Source of the DNA: JBAZHE01 sp964547855
GTDB taxonomy: Bacteria; Patescibacteriota; Patescibacteriia; Patescibacteriales; WJLG01
Reading direction: 5' to 3'
DNA length: 64,000 nucleotides
Assembly (NCBI GenBank): GCA_964547855.1
Contig: CAZJPG010000002.1
Coordinates: forward strand, 49,074 to 113,073
The number at the start of each line of letters is the position of its first letter. Positions within the stretch are counted from its first letter, which is position 1. Shown here one piece after another: positions 52,771 to 60,398 of this stretch. The notes beneath the pieces are model-generated. The model saw only the letters and a program-made list of their open reading frames with translations, made no database searches and was not told the DNA's origin. The position numbers were made by a program, and so were the translations under genes.

Positions 52771-52799
52771 TTGAATTATTTTAAAAAAAGTGCTATTAT
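52771..52799 (+). promoter_or_regulatory. Promoter of anti-SD small RNA candidate 1
   Basis: TTGAAT (52771-52776), 17 bases ending in GTGC, TATTAT (52794-52799). Confidence 0.6.
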
Positions 52800-52805
52800 T
52801 AAATT

Positions 52806-52937
52806 GTGATAGTTTTCAGGGTTCTGTTCATTGGCAAGGAATTGATCGCCCCTCCAATTGATCGGTTCTAAGTCTTTGAACAGAATTTTGGAAGCTATAC
52901 AAAAAAAGCCACGGAAAAATATCCGTGGCTTTTGCCT
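52806..52937 (+). ncRNA. Candidate small RNA 1 with CCUCC apical loop
   Basis: Begins after a good promoter and ends at an intrinsic terminator, with no reading frame. A long hairpin TTCTGTTCA/TGAACAGAA has an inner AATT/AATT stem that leaves GATCGCCCCTCC in the loop. CCTCC is the complement of the SD core GGAGG. The terminator (52905-52933, GCCACGGA/TCCGTGGC) is shared with the convergent gene at 52952. Related to the element at 63.56 kb by the motif GATCG-[C/T]-CCCTCC and by GGAAG-TATA-AAAA-AAGCC before the terminator. Confidence 0.6.
52905..52933. terminator. Bidirectional terminator
   Basis: AAAAGCCACGGA and TCCGTGGCTTTT with A/T runs both sides. Ends small RNA candidate 1 on plus and the GIN-domain gene on minus. 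Confidence 0.9.
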
Positions 52938-52951
52938 TTTCTGGCATTGTT

Positions 52952-53719
52952 TTAAAAAATGTTCACATTGCAGATACCACTGCAATTTTTTTTGACTTCG
53001 CCGGAAACTTTGGCGAAGCAGTTCACTGATGCTATTCCGCTGGAATCGACGAAAAGGTTTTTTCGTATTACACCAGATATATCGGTATCGAAGAGCCCTG
53101 ACGCTTCGATTTCTATTTCTTCCATTTCTCCGGACATGTTAAAGGTGTTTTTCCCGGAGGATCTCACTTTTACATTTCCAAAGACGTTGTTGGCTTCTGT
53201 TTCGGTCTCTCCGGAGCAAGTGATTTCGAGATCTTTGACCCCGATTATTTTTGCTTTGGATTTTCCAAACATCTCGATAGTTAAATCGCCATTTATGCCG
53301 GCAATCAACGAATCAGAAAAATTCTTTGATATTATCCCGATTCCCATTGGAACCATGATAATGATCTGGGGTTCTTTTTTCTGACCATTGTTACTGGATA
53401 CTACGTTGATCCCATTGCCAGAAGTAAAGACGTTCGAATTATTCGCGGATGAACTTCTGACCGAAAGCCTGCCGTTTTCACAGCTGATAGCGAGTTCTTT
53501 GATGAACTCATCATCGGCATCGACCAGGATCTCGACGTAGTTGTTCGGGCTTTTGATGACCGACACTTTTCCGGTAAGGCCATACATCCTTAGCGATACG
53601 CAATGATCGAAGATCCTTTGGTATGCGCTATTCCTGATGGAACTTGCTAAGGCAAGTACGTCTTTAACATCGAAAACAGCTTTAACATCGAAAACAGCGG
53701 ACTGACTGCTACTACTCAT
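52952..53719 (-). CDS. GIN-domain (DUF2807-like) protein without signal peptide
   Basis: 255 residues. Residues 50-250 form repeated short strands (NYVEILVDADDEFIKEL, GDLTIEMFGKSKAKIIGVKDLEI, EIEASGLFDTDISG) typical of the GIN/DUF2807 beta-solenoid head. Family members usually have a signal peptide; this one starts MSSSSQSAVFDVKAVFDVKD with none. An exact 18-base tandem repeat codes AVFDVK twice near the start. SD AAGGAG before ATG. Possibly exported by another route, or cytoplasmic. Follows the small gene at 53807 by 87 bases. Confidence 0.75.
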   Translation of the reverse strand: MSSSSQSAVFDVKAVFDVKDVLALASSIRNSAYQRIFDHCVSLRMYGLTGKVSVIKSPNNYVEILVDADDEFIKELAISCENGRLSVRSSSANNSNVFTSGNGINVVSSNNGQKKEPQIIIMVPMGIGIISKNFSDSLIAGINGDLTIEMFGKSKAKIIGVKDLEITCSGETETEANNVFGNVKVRSSGKNTFNMSGEMEEIEIEASGLFDTDISGVIRKNLFVDSSGIASVNCFAKVSGEVKKNCSGICNVNIF

Positions 53720-53806
53720 TCATTAACTCCTTAAAATTGTTACAGATACTTTACGCGGCTATTTTGAGCCGTAACTCTTTGAATCCTTCAATTCGCTTTC
53801 GGGGTT

Positions 53807-54172
53807 TTAAAGATGTTCTTTTACTGCTTTCCAGACCAAGTTTATTATCTCCGAATTGGAAATATTCCCAAAGTCTGGCTCATTGTCGGCTTTGTCAAAG
53901 TCGGGGATTTTCCCGATTCTGTCTTCGGCAAAACTGCCATCTTCTGCAATGAAAAATGTTTTTCTTGAATATCTTTTGTCTTTGAGAAACAAGCCGAAAC
54001 CGACTAAGTTACTCTCAAAAGGAAAAAAGACAATGTTTAATTCAGTGCCATTGATATTTACGGGGATAGGGGAGTCTTTCGAGCCTTTAAGAAAGACAAT
54101 GCTGGCACAGTCAAAAAAAAGACAGGCCTCTCTTACTGAAATGCCACTGTTTCTTTTGATCAAATCATTCAT
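53807..54172 (-). CDS. Hypothetical cytoplasmic protein
   Basis: 121 residues, mixed alpha/beta, no signal peptide. The pattern INGTELNIVFFPFESNLVGFGLFLKDKRYS could be a small sheet with a loop; no family recognised. SD AAAGGAT before ATG. The promoter on the complement at about 54206-54240 (TTGACA, 17 bases ending TGC, TATGAT) is strong, and it probably drives this gene and the GIN-domain gene. Confidence 0.6.
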   Translation of the reverse strand: MNDLIKRNSGISVREACLFFDCASIVFLKGSKDSPIPVNINGTELNIVFFPFESNLVGFGLFLKDKRYSRKTFFIAEDGSFAEDRIGKIPDFDKADNEPDFGNISNSEIINLVWKAVKEHL

Positions 54173-54211
54173 TTTTGTATCCTTTGTTAAATTGTCAAAG
54201 ATCGCATTTTA

Positions 54212-54240
54212 CTAATATTATCATAGCATATTTTATTGAT
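54212..54240 (-). promoter_or_regulatory. Promoter of the minus-strand pair, extended -10
   Basis: Read on the complement: TTGACA, 17 bases ending in ATGC, TATGAT. Same type as at 9153, 18404 and 45358. The exact edges may be off by a few bases. Confidence 0.6.
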
Positions 54241-54360
54241 TTTGTCAATATAAAACAGGCTGTTTTTTGGGTTATTTTAAAGTAGCTAATATTATTTGAC
54301 ATTTTTAGGTTTTTTTGTTAAATTGCTTTGATTTGATATAAATAAATACTAATATTCAAT

Positions 54361-55308
54361 ATGAACGAACACGAACTGTATCTTTCCGTGGCCGTCCCTG
54401 TCTATAACGAAGAGGGAGCTGTCGCCGACCTGCATGCCAAGATCTTGGCCGCTTGCCAAAAAATAAACAAACCTTTCGAGATCATCTTCGTCAATGATGG
54501 CTCATCTGATAAGACGGCCGAGATATTGAAGACTCTTAAACCGGTCAAGGTGGTCAATTTCCGTAAGAACTTCGGACAGACCGCGGCTATGGATGCCGGC
54601 ATAAAAGTCGCCAAGGGTTATTATGTTGCCACTTTGGACGGCGACGGACAGAACGACCCGGCCGACATCGAACGCTTGATCGCTAAGTTGGAAGCCGATG
54701 ATTTGGATGTCGTCTCTGGCTGGCGCAAGAATCGCAAAGATAAGTTCTTTAAGAAATTCTTCTCTCGCTGTGCCGCATTAGTCAGAAAGATACTTATCAA
54801 CGACGGAATTCATGACAGCGGCTGCTCGCTTAAAGTCTATAAAAGAGAGTGCTTCAAACATATCGATTTGGCCGGTGAGATGCACCGTTTTATTCCAGCC
54901 ATTCTTAAGATCAAGGGGTTTCACGTCGGTGAGTTAGAGGTCGCTCATCACCCGCGTACGACCGGTAAGACCAAATACAACTTCAAGAGAGGATTTAAGG
55001 GGATTCTGGATATGATGTCTATCTGGTTCTGGAAGAAATATAATAGCCGCCCATTGCATTTCTTCGGTGGTATCGGCATCGCCTTGGTCTCTTTGTCTGT
55101 TTTCTCTGGCGTCGTCTCGGTCTATCAGAAGATATTCATGCATCGCGACCTTTCCAATACTTCTTTTACTGAACTTTCGATGTTCGGTTTCATGATCGGT
55201 CTGCAGTTCTTCGTCTTCGGCTTAATTGCCGACATTCTCTCCAAGACCTATTTCAATGTCGCTAAAGACAAGGTCTATGACATTAAAGACGTAATCGAGA
55301 ATAAATAA
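54361..55308 (+). CDS. Glycosyltransferase family 2, DPM1/GtrB-like
   Basis: 315 residues. GT-A domain with AVPVYNEEGAVADLHAKI, VNDGSSDKT, TLDGDGQNDPADI (metal-binding DxD region) and DSGCSLKVYKRE, then two C-terminal membrane helices (about 235-257 and 272-296). This layout is that of polyprenyl-phosphate glycosyltransferases such as GtrB and ArnC, which load a sugar on undecaprenyl phosphate for export. Promoter TTGACA, 17 bases, TAAATT just upstream. No SD. Confidence 0.9.
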   Translation: MNEHELYLSVAVPVYNEEGAVADLHAKILAACQKINKPFEIIFVNDGSSDKTAEILKTLKPVKVVNFRKNFGQTAAMDAGIKVAKGYYVATLDGDGQNDPADIERLIAKLEADDLDVVSGWRKNRKDKFFKKFFSRCAALVRKILINDGIHDSGCSLKVYKRECFKHIDLAGEMHRFIPAILKIKGFHVGELEVAHHPRTTGKTKYNFKRGFKGILDMMSIWFWKKYNSRPLHFFGGIGIALVSLSVFSGVVSVYQKIFMHRDLSNTSFTELSMFGFMIGLQFFVFGLIADILSKTYFNVAKDKVYDIKDVIENK

Positions 55309-55320
55309 TCGATAATATAA

Positions 55321-55350
55321 AAACAAGCCCCGCAAAGGCTTGTTTTTATA
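55321..55350. terminator. Terminator, AACAAGCC type
   Basis: AAACAAGCC and GGCTTGTTTTT. Related GGCTTGTTTTT terminators recur at 59114, 60123, 60990 and 63640. Confidence 0.85.
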
Positions 55351-55368
55351 TTTCTTCAAATCGATCTT

Positions 55369-55563
55369 TTATTCGGCTATGGTAAATGCTCCGTAGGCGC
55401 AACTTCTAACGCACAAACCGCAAGATATGCATTTCTCTTTGTCTATTTCCGGAGCGTTATATCCGTCCTGGTTTATGGCTCCTGCTGGGCAGGCTCCGAC
55501 CAACGGACAAGCGTGGTTTTGTGGGCAAAGTTCTTTTTTTACGATGATATTGTTTTTGCTCAT
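55369..55563 (-). CDS. Ferredoxin-like 4Fe-4S protein
   Basis: 64 residues from ATG 55563. The C-terminal half has the standard cluster motif CISCGLCVRSC. The N-terminal half has spaced cysteines (CPQNHACPLVGACPAGAI), as in a second, irregular cluster, so this looks like an incomplete two-cluster ferredoxin. Electron carrier in the cytoplasm. A possible partner is the radical SAM protein at 15055, but nothing nearby shows it. Confidence 0.85.
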   Translation of the reverse strand: MSKNNIIVKKELCPQNHACPLVGACPAGAINQDGYNAPEIDKEKCISCGLCVRSCAYGAFTIAE

Positions 55564-55669
55564 ATTTTTTGTTGGGTATTTAATTATTTGCTTTTTGATA
55601 ATACAACAATAAAGATTATTTATCAATTTTTTAGAAAGCATTGATTTTAGATCTGATCATGAAATAAAA

Positions 55670-55703
55670 AAACCGCAAACCATTTTTTTGGGTTGCGGTT
55701 TCA
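55670..55703 (-). terminator. Terminator on the complement
   Basis: AAACCGCAAACC and GGGTTGCGGTTT; T run on the complement, 25 bases past the stop of the gene at 55728. Confidence 0.85.
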
Positions 55704-55727
55704 AAGGACTCAGGCTTTACCGGTTTT

Positions 55728-56021
55728 CTAGATCTTGCTAAGGAAGTCTTCCGTGAAAGCGGAGAATCTTGAGACGTCTTCGAAATTATTGACATATCCG
55801 AATGAGGCCCTGATCGCCCCTATCGGTTTCCCATCCGAGAATTCGGCCAGCTTCTCTATACTTATTTGATGAGGGAGAATTTTGTCGTTGTATATCTTCT
55901 CATAGACATTAATAGTGTAGCCGAACGTCTTTTCGTTGGCTCCGGGGTTGCAAAAACATCCTGTTCTTACGAATATCTTCTCCAAGTCGGCTGCTTTCTC
56001 AAATTCCCAAGCATTGATCAC
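55728..56021 (-). pseudogene. C-terminal remnant of a class V aminotransferase (Mocos-like)
   Basis: 97 residues with a GTG start at best. FVRTGCFCNPGANE (catalytic cysteine loop) and GAIRASFGYVNNFEDVSRF are the C-terminal signatures of NifS-like class V enzymes in the molybdenum cofactor sulfurase branch. The 300 or more residues with the PLP lysine are missing, so it cannot be a working enzyme alone. A 16-base palindrome AATCACTTAAGTGATT lies just before the fragment, and a good terminator follows it. It reads like a decayed gene whose end survived. Confidence 0.75.
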
Positions 56022-56040
56022 TTAAGTGATTCTCTTTGTT

Positions 56041-56376
56041 TCACTTAATAAACCGAACAATTGATTTTAGAACGAATTTAGGGGGTTTGAATTTAACATT
56101 GTCGCAAGCGATTTTGAAAGCCGCGCCAGGAATCTTTCCTTCGCTAATAACTTTCCTGTAGGCCTTTATCCATGGCTGGATCGTTATAGACAAAATGACA
56201 TCGAGCACCAGCAATACCAGTAATCCCCATAAAAATACATGGATAAAAACACTTCTGTAGGGCAAGTCTGCGAAAAGCATTACAATACCGGCTATTGTCA
56301 GGGAAGTGACGAACCAGAAAATGACAACTACGAGAATTTCCTGGACTACCTGTTTGAAAACATTCTTTTTACGCAT
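56041..56376 (-). CDS. Two-helix membrane protein
   Basis: 111 residues. Two membrane helices (about 18-38 and 45-68), a cytoplasmic basic tail with KFKPPKFVLKSIVRFIK. No family recognised. ATG 56376 has SD GAAGGAG seven bases before; the TTG one codon earlier is not used. Ends 20 bases before the start of the aminotransferase remnant. Confidence 0.62.
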   Translation of the reverse strand: MRKKNVFKQVVQEILVVVIFWFVTSLTIAGIVMLFADLPYRSVFIHVFLWGLLVLLVLDVILSITIQPWIKAYRKVISEGKIPGAAFKIACDNVKFKPPKFVLKSIVRFIK

Positions 56377-56446
56377 CAAGCACTCCTTCTTTTTTGTTCC
56401 GTCAAAACAAACTCCTAAATGTAAAAATGAATAAACTGTAAAATTA

Positions 56447-57703
56447 TCAGCGTGAAGATTTTATCTGATCGGCGTAAATATTAAGCCAGCCTTCTTTGTA
56501 GAACCAGTCTGGGGCTATGCTCCCGTTCAGCACACCTTCTTCTTTGAGGGTTTGATGCTCCCACACGCAGTAATGTTCGGAACCGCGGATCTCGCTGCTG
56601 CCGAATTGTTTTATGACCGGCGAGCTTAATCCTTTTTTATTCAAAACATTTTGCGGATGATCATAGGGTGGGTTGAATCCACCGCTGACAGAGATGTACT
56701 TATTCTCTTGATTCAGGGAGGCGATCAATAATTCAGAGAGCTTGTCATATCCTTCTTTTGTCATGCAGAGAATCGAAGAGAACCGCACCTTCAATGTTTT
56801 GCCTTCGGCATAGAACGGATGTTTGGCATTGGCCCAGCCAGTGATAAGAAAATTGTCCATCGACCTGACTGATTCATCTGGTGAATAGACGCTATCTATA
56901 TAGCCCCTTCCTGAAATATATGCGTCCGTGCACCCATTTATCATGCCTACATGTTCCTTGCCGTTCAAGACGGGGTGGTACGAAGGAGTGAAGTGTAATC
57001 TCCAGCTGTCATCGTGGCCTTCGGCATTCTTCCAAATTTTAAACAATTGCCCGTTCTCAACCTCGAAGGTGATAGCGATCTCATCATTGTATGACCATTC
57101 ACCATTCTTTATCGTGATAGTGATCCCTGTTTTTCGATGAATGTCCATTAAAAGATGGTAAAGCATGCTTGCGATATCGGGAAACATTCCCTTAACGACC
57201 CTGACAAATAAAGCCAGATTGTCTTTGAGGTCCTTGCCATCCATTGCGGTAACGCCTTCGGGGATTTTTTTGAAATTCATTAAGCTTTCTGATGAATGTT
57301 TGACCAGCCCCCTTGTTGGCACTAATTTCAAAAATTCTTCCGGAAGATTTTGCCTCGGCACGACAAACTGAAGTGCATACGAAAAGGCGAGCTCCTTTAC
57401 CAGTCTTTGAAAATATACATCTTCGCTCAGAAAAAGAATCTTGTCGATCTTCTTTTGGTAATCGAGATGAATCAAGGCCGAAGAAGTTCCATTCAGAAAC
57501 ACACTCCATTGGTCTTCTTTTACTTTTGCCACCATGACCGAGTTCGTATTAATCCACTTGGCAAAAGCCAAAGCCTTCCTTGGGTTGGTTTCATTGCGAA
57601 AGATCACCGAAGGATTACGCCCCTTCTTTTGCTGCAGAGCAGCGTGGGCGATCACATATTCCGGTGTTCCGACCTGAAATTCGTTAACCTGACTTCGTTT
57701 CAT
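56447..57703 (-). CDS. Large hypothetical cytoplasmic protein
   Basis: 418 residues, no signal peptide or membrane segment. Start MKRSQVNEFQVGTPEYVIAH; long alpha/beta sequence. Features are a Trp-rich strand NGEWSYNDEIAITFEVENG and motifs GMINGCTDAYISG, GGFNPPYDHPQ. No family recognised; the Cys, His, Asp-rich C-terminus (GSEHYCVWEHQTLKEEG) could be an enzyme site, but I can name none. SD AAGGAG before ATG, single-gene unit in the accessory zone. Confidence 0.68.
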   Translation of the reverse strand: MKRSQVNEFQVGTPEYVIAHAALQQKKGRNPSVIFRNETNPRKALAFAKWINTNSVMVAKVKEDQWSVFLNGTSSALIHLDYQKKIDKILFLSEDVYFQRLVKELAFSYALQFVVPRQNLPEEFLKLVPTRGLVKHSSESLMNFKKIPEGVTAMDGKDLKDNLALFVRVVKGMFPDIASMLYHLLMDIHRKTGITITIKNGEWSYNDEIAITFEVENGQLFKIWKNAEGHDDSWRLHFTPSYHPVLNGKEHVGMINGCTDAYISGRGYIDSVYSPDESVRSMDNFLITGWANAKHPFYAEGKTLKVRFSSILCMTKEGYDKLSELLIASLNQENKYISVSGGFNPPYDHPQNVLNKKGLSSPVIKQFGSSEIRGSEHYCVWEHQTLKEEGVLNGSIAPDWFYKEGWLNIYADQIKSSR

Positions 57704-57880
57704 TATCTCTCCTTAATTTAGGGTTATTGTTTTTTGATATTCGAATATTTATTGTGTAAAGAGCGCTAAAAAGCTGGTCAAAGACCAACAGTATATAATA
57801 ACATATTTATAAATATTTGTCCAGTATAAGGGGCAATATTAGTAGTTATTTTGATTTCTGGAGTGGCTTCGGTGGTGGGG

Positions 57881-57975
57881 TGGTAATTTATATTATTTTG
57901 AAAAATAGGCGGTTTTTAGGGCATTTCAGGGCCTTAAAAACGCTTGTAATTTCTATTTTTTCGTGGTATATTAAT
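57881..57975 (+). repeat. Promoter-bearing repeat R, copy 1
   Basis: TGGTAATTTATATTAT, TGAAAAATAGGCGG, then the inverted repeat GCGGTTTTTAGGGC/GCCTTAAAAACGC, then TTGTAA (57944-57949), 17 bases, TATATT (57967-57972). Same unit at 60180 and 63704. It sits directly in front of the caspase-like operon, after 105 bases (57704-57810) without features. Confidence 0.85.
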
Positions 57976-58066
57976 GCTTTCTTAAAATTTTCTGAAATAT
58001 AAGATGTATTATAGTGTGAATATTGTCAGGAAGTAGTTTAAATGATAACATCTAAGTAAAAGCAAT

Positions 58067-58249
58067 ATGGACTCTGGAAAATTTTTAAAAGTTTATGCAA
58101 ATCTCCCGATATCTTTAAGGAACGAGATAGTTTTAGTTTTGCCAGAAAAAGGTCCGATAACCTGGAATGCTGCTTATCTGGAAATTGATAATGAAACAGA
58201 GATTGGCAATGAGATCTTGTCGAAACTGAGCAATCTTGGCATTATTTAA
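58067..58249 (+). CDS. Small protein 1 of the caspase-like operon
   Basis: 60 residues. FLKVYANLPISLRNEIVLVLPEKGPITWNAAYLEI, then ETEIGNEILSKLSNLGII: a two-helix plus strand pattern. I recall similar small proteins beside caspase-like genes in Patescibacteria, but cannot check this here. No SD. Seven bases before the next gene, driven by the promoter of repeat R copy 1. Confidence 0.7.
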   Translation: MDSGKFLKVYANLPISLRNEIVLVLPEKGPITWNAAYLEIDNETEIGNEILSKLSNLGII

Positions 58250-58255
58250 TTTTTT

Positions 58256-58468
58256 ATGGAGAACGATCAGGAGCTAATAAAAGAAATAGTTATCGAACGT
58301 TTAAAGACTATGCCGGAGGACATAGGAATTTCCATTGGCTCTGAAGGTAGTTTTAAAAAGAAAGAGCTTATAGAGCTGGTCGAAAAAGGCGATGAGATTG
58401 GTAAGAAAATAGTGGAAGTAGAAATGAATTTTTTAAGAGGATTAAAGAATGGAATCTTGTATGAATAA
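58256..58468 (+). CDS. Small protein 2 of the caspase-like operon
   Basis: 70 residues. MENDQELIKEIVIERLKTMP followed by EDIGISIGSEGSFKKKELIELVEKGDEIGKKIVEVEMNFLRG, helical and acidic. The segment DEIGKKIVEVEMNFLRGLK resembles the region after which a protease might cut, but this is speculation. Overlaps the next gene, so it is translationally coupled. No family recognised. Confidence 0.7.
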   Translation: MENDQELIKEIVIERLKTMPEDIGISIGSEGSFKKKELIELVEKGDEIGKKIVEVEMNFLRGLKNGILYE

Positions 58469-59090
58469 CAAGATTTTGATAACCAGGCCGAATCACGATC
58501 AGACAGTTAGGTATATTTCAGCTTGGGCGGAAAAAATAAAAAAGTTAGCTGAACAAAAAAAATTTTCCGTTTTGGATTTAAAAAAAGATCGAGCCAATAA
58601 AAAGATTTTAGAGAGCATGCTAGACAAGCAGGATCCAGAATTGATATTTTTTAATGGACACGGACAAGCAGATGCTGTTGCCGGGCAAAATGATGAGATA
58701 TTAGCAAGAGTTGGTGATAATGAGGTGTTTTTTGAAAACAGGATAATATATAGTCTTTCTTGCAGTTCCGGGAAAGAGCTTGGGCCATCAATGGTTAAAA
58801 ATAAAGCCAAGGCGTTCATAGGATATAAAGAAGATTTTATTTTTACCTATGACGAAAAATGCTGTTCTAGGCCAGAATACGACAAGGTGGCTGATAAATT
58901 TTTGGATCCCTCAAATCAAGTAATGATATCTCTTATTAAGGATCATGACCCCAAAGAAGCCTGTGTTAGTGCTAAAAAGGCATTCTATAAAAATATAAGA
59001 AAGATGCTTTCGACAAAATCTTCTTCTTTGGAAAGTTCTTCGGTCAGGTATTTGATTTGGGATATGCAGAACTTGGTCTGTTTGCAATGA
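58461..59090 (+). CDS. Caspase/CHAT-like cysteine peptidase
   Basis: 209 residues from ATG 58461, which overlaps the previous stop by eight bases (an earlier in-frame ATG is at 58449). Caspase-fold signatures: PELIFFNGHGQAD with His67 after a hydrophobic strand, and IIYSLSCSSGKELG with Cys101 at the end of the next strand, followed by AKAFIGYKEDFIF. These match the CHAT/caspase-type dyad. The N-terminus (ITRPNHDQTVRYISAWAEKI) may be a Rossmann-like start. Probably cuts a partner protein; the two small proteins of the operon are candidates. Confidence 0.82.
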   Translation: MNNKILITRPNHDQTVRYISAWAEKIKKLAEQKKFSVLDLKKDRANKKILESMLDKQDPELIFFNGHGQADAVAGQNDEILARVGDNEVFFENRIIYSLSCSSGKELGPSMVKNKAKAFIGYKEDFIFTYDEKCCSRPEYDKVADKFLDPSNQVMISLIKDHDPKEACVSAKKAFYKNIRKMLSTKSSSLESSSVRYLIWDMQNLVCLQ

Positions 59091-59113
59091 TTTTTCAATT
59101 TGTATGTTTGCAC

Positions 59114-59145
59114 CAAACAAGCCTTCGCAGGGCTTGTTTTTATTT
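59114..59145 (+). terminator. Terminator of the caspase-like operon
   Basis: AAACAAGCC and GGGCTTGTTTTT around TTCGCA, then a T-rich run. Confidence 0.88.
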
Positions 59146-59174
59146 TCCGAAATAATTTAGACAGATAAGTGTGT

Positions 59175-59213
59175 ATAAAAAAATCCCCTCAGTCTTTTTA
59201 AGAGAGAGGGGGC
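59175..59213 (-). terminator. Terminator of the barrel-like protein on the complement
   Basis: TCCCCTC and GAGGGGG around a 13-base loop; T run on the complement. Confidence 0.78.
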
Positions 59214-59218
59214 TTGAA

Positions 59219-60007
59219 CTATAAATTCCAGCCAATAGTATTTAAGCCAATAAAGAACGTTGGTTTAATAGAGATGTTAGCTTCCTTGCCAAGTTGTGTC
59301 GTGTGTATTTTCTTTGGGTAGAATATACCAGCCTCAACTCCGAGAAATTTAACACTCAAGGAGACTGGCAAATGGTGACTTAAGCTATAAATTGTCCGGT
59401 CATCACCATTCGAACTGCAATTTTTTTCTGCCTGAAGATGAAAATAGGAAATAAATCCTTTCACTGAAAAGTAGTCATTGAAAAGATATTCGACGTATGC
59501 CTCTGGAGAGATTGCCAAAAAATTATCAAAATCCGGACTCTTTGTCCTGGGAATTACTCCATTCTTTTTGAAAGTTGTGTAGTATGGTGTTTCGTAAATA
59601 TCCCTTGTCCCAGTACTATTGCTAACGGGTACCCAATAACCACCCGAATGTCCTTGTTCAGGTATTGTGATATTCCAGTTTAATCCAATGCCAACGCTGA
59701 CCGGCTCAAGATCAAAATCAAAACGATGCGACAATTCGATCAACAATCCGCTACGGGAGCGATATTTTTCTTTCTCAATAACTTGTGTGCGACTCATATC
59801 GAATTTAATCTCATCGTAGTATTTTGGCGGCCAAAGCGAAACAGTCCTAATTTCAAGCGGCATATTTTTAATAACAACATCATTTGGTCCGATGTATTTT
59901 ATCGTGACATTGTTACAGAAGTAATCACTATTTTCGCCTTTAATGTTTTGAGCGAACGCAAGAGGAACGACAATCGCCATGATTTTGGCGCCGGATAATG
60001 ACTTCAT
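59219..60007 (-). CDS. Secreted beta-barrel-like protein
   Basis: 262 residues. Signal peptide (MKSLSGAKIMAIVVPLAFAQ). The mature protein alternates amphipathic aromatic strands (YVEYLFNDYFSVKGFISYFHL, PVSLSVKFLGVEAGIFYP, ANISIKPTFFIGLNTIGWNL) with short turns, like an eight-stranded outer-membrane barrel ending near an aromatic residue. Only two cysteines in the first strand. No family recognised. SD AAGGTGGT. The second such protein in the window (the other is at 10199). Confidence 0.65.
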   Translation of the reverse strand: MKSLSGAKIMAIVVPLAFAQNIKGENSDYFCNNVTIKYIGPNDVVIKNMPLEIRTVSLWPPKYYDEIKFDMSRTQVIEKEKYRSRSGLLIELSHRFDFDLEPVSVGIGLNWNITIPEQGHSGGYWVPVSNSTGTRDIYETPYYTTFKKNGVIPRTKSPDFDNFLAISPEAYVEYLFNDYFSVKGFISYFHLQAEKNCSSNGDDRTIYSLSHHLPVSLSVKFLGVEAGIFYPKKIHTTQLGKEANISIKPTFFIGLNTIGWNL

Positions 60008-60122
60008 TTAGCACCACCTTTTTAAAAGTTTGATTTGGAAAAAATGTTAATCTCTAAAATAAATATTTGATTGTGAAAAAACGAAATCATATTATTATAT
60101 TTAAAAAACGTCATTTTGTCAA

Positions 60123-60151
60123 AAAATAAGCCTCGCGATGGCTTGTTTTTG
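60123..60151 (+). terminator. Orphan AAGCC-type terminator
   Basis: AAGCC and GGCTT around TCGCGAT, followed by a T run. No plus-strand gene precedes it. It lies directly before repeat R copy 2, like those before copy 3. Confidence 0.65.
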
Positions 60152-60179
60152 GTTTACACAATGGTTTGGGTTGTGTGGC

Positions 60180-60275
60180 GGTGATTTATATTATCCTGAA
60201 AAATAGGCGGTTTTTAGGGCATTTCAGGGCCTTAAAAACGCTTGCAAATTCTATTTTTTCGTGTTATATTATGGC
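60180..60275 (+). repeat. Promoter-bearing repeat R, copy 2
   Basis: Same unit as at 57881. TTGCAA (60242-60247), 17 bases, TATATT (60265-60270). From here to 60398 lies a segment (AATATTGCCAG, GTTTAAAACGC, AAAAGCAAAGA) related to the sequence around 62.66-62.73 kb, but no gene. Confidence 0.85.
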
Positions 60276-60398
60276 TTAATCCAAAAATGGCAAATATTGC
60301 CAGTTTTTTCGTTTAAAACGCTAAAAGCAAAGACCCGCTCTTAAAGTGATCCCAAAAACGTGTTCATTAAAAAAACTTAAAATGAAAAGGAGTGAAAA

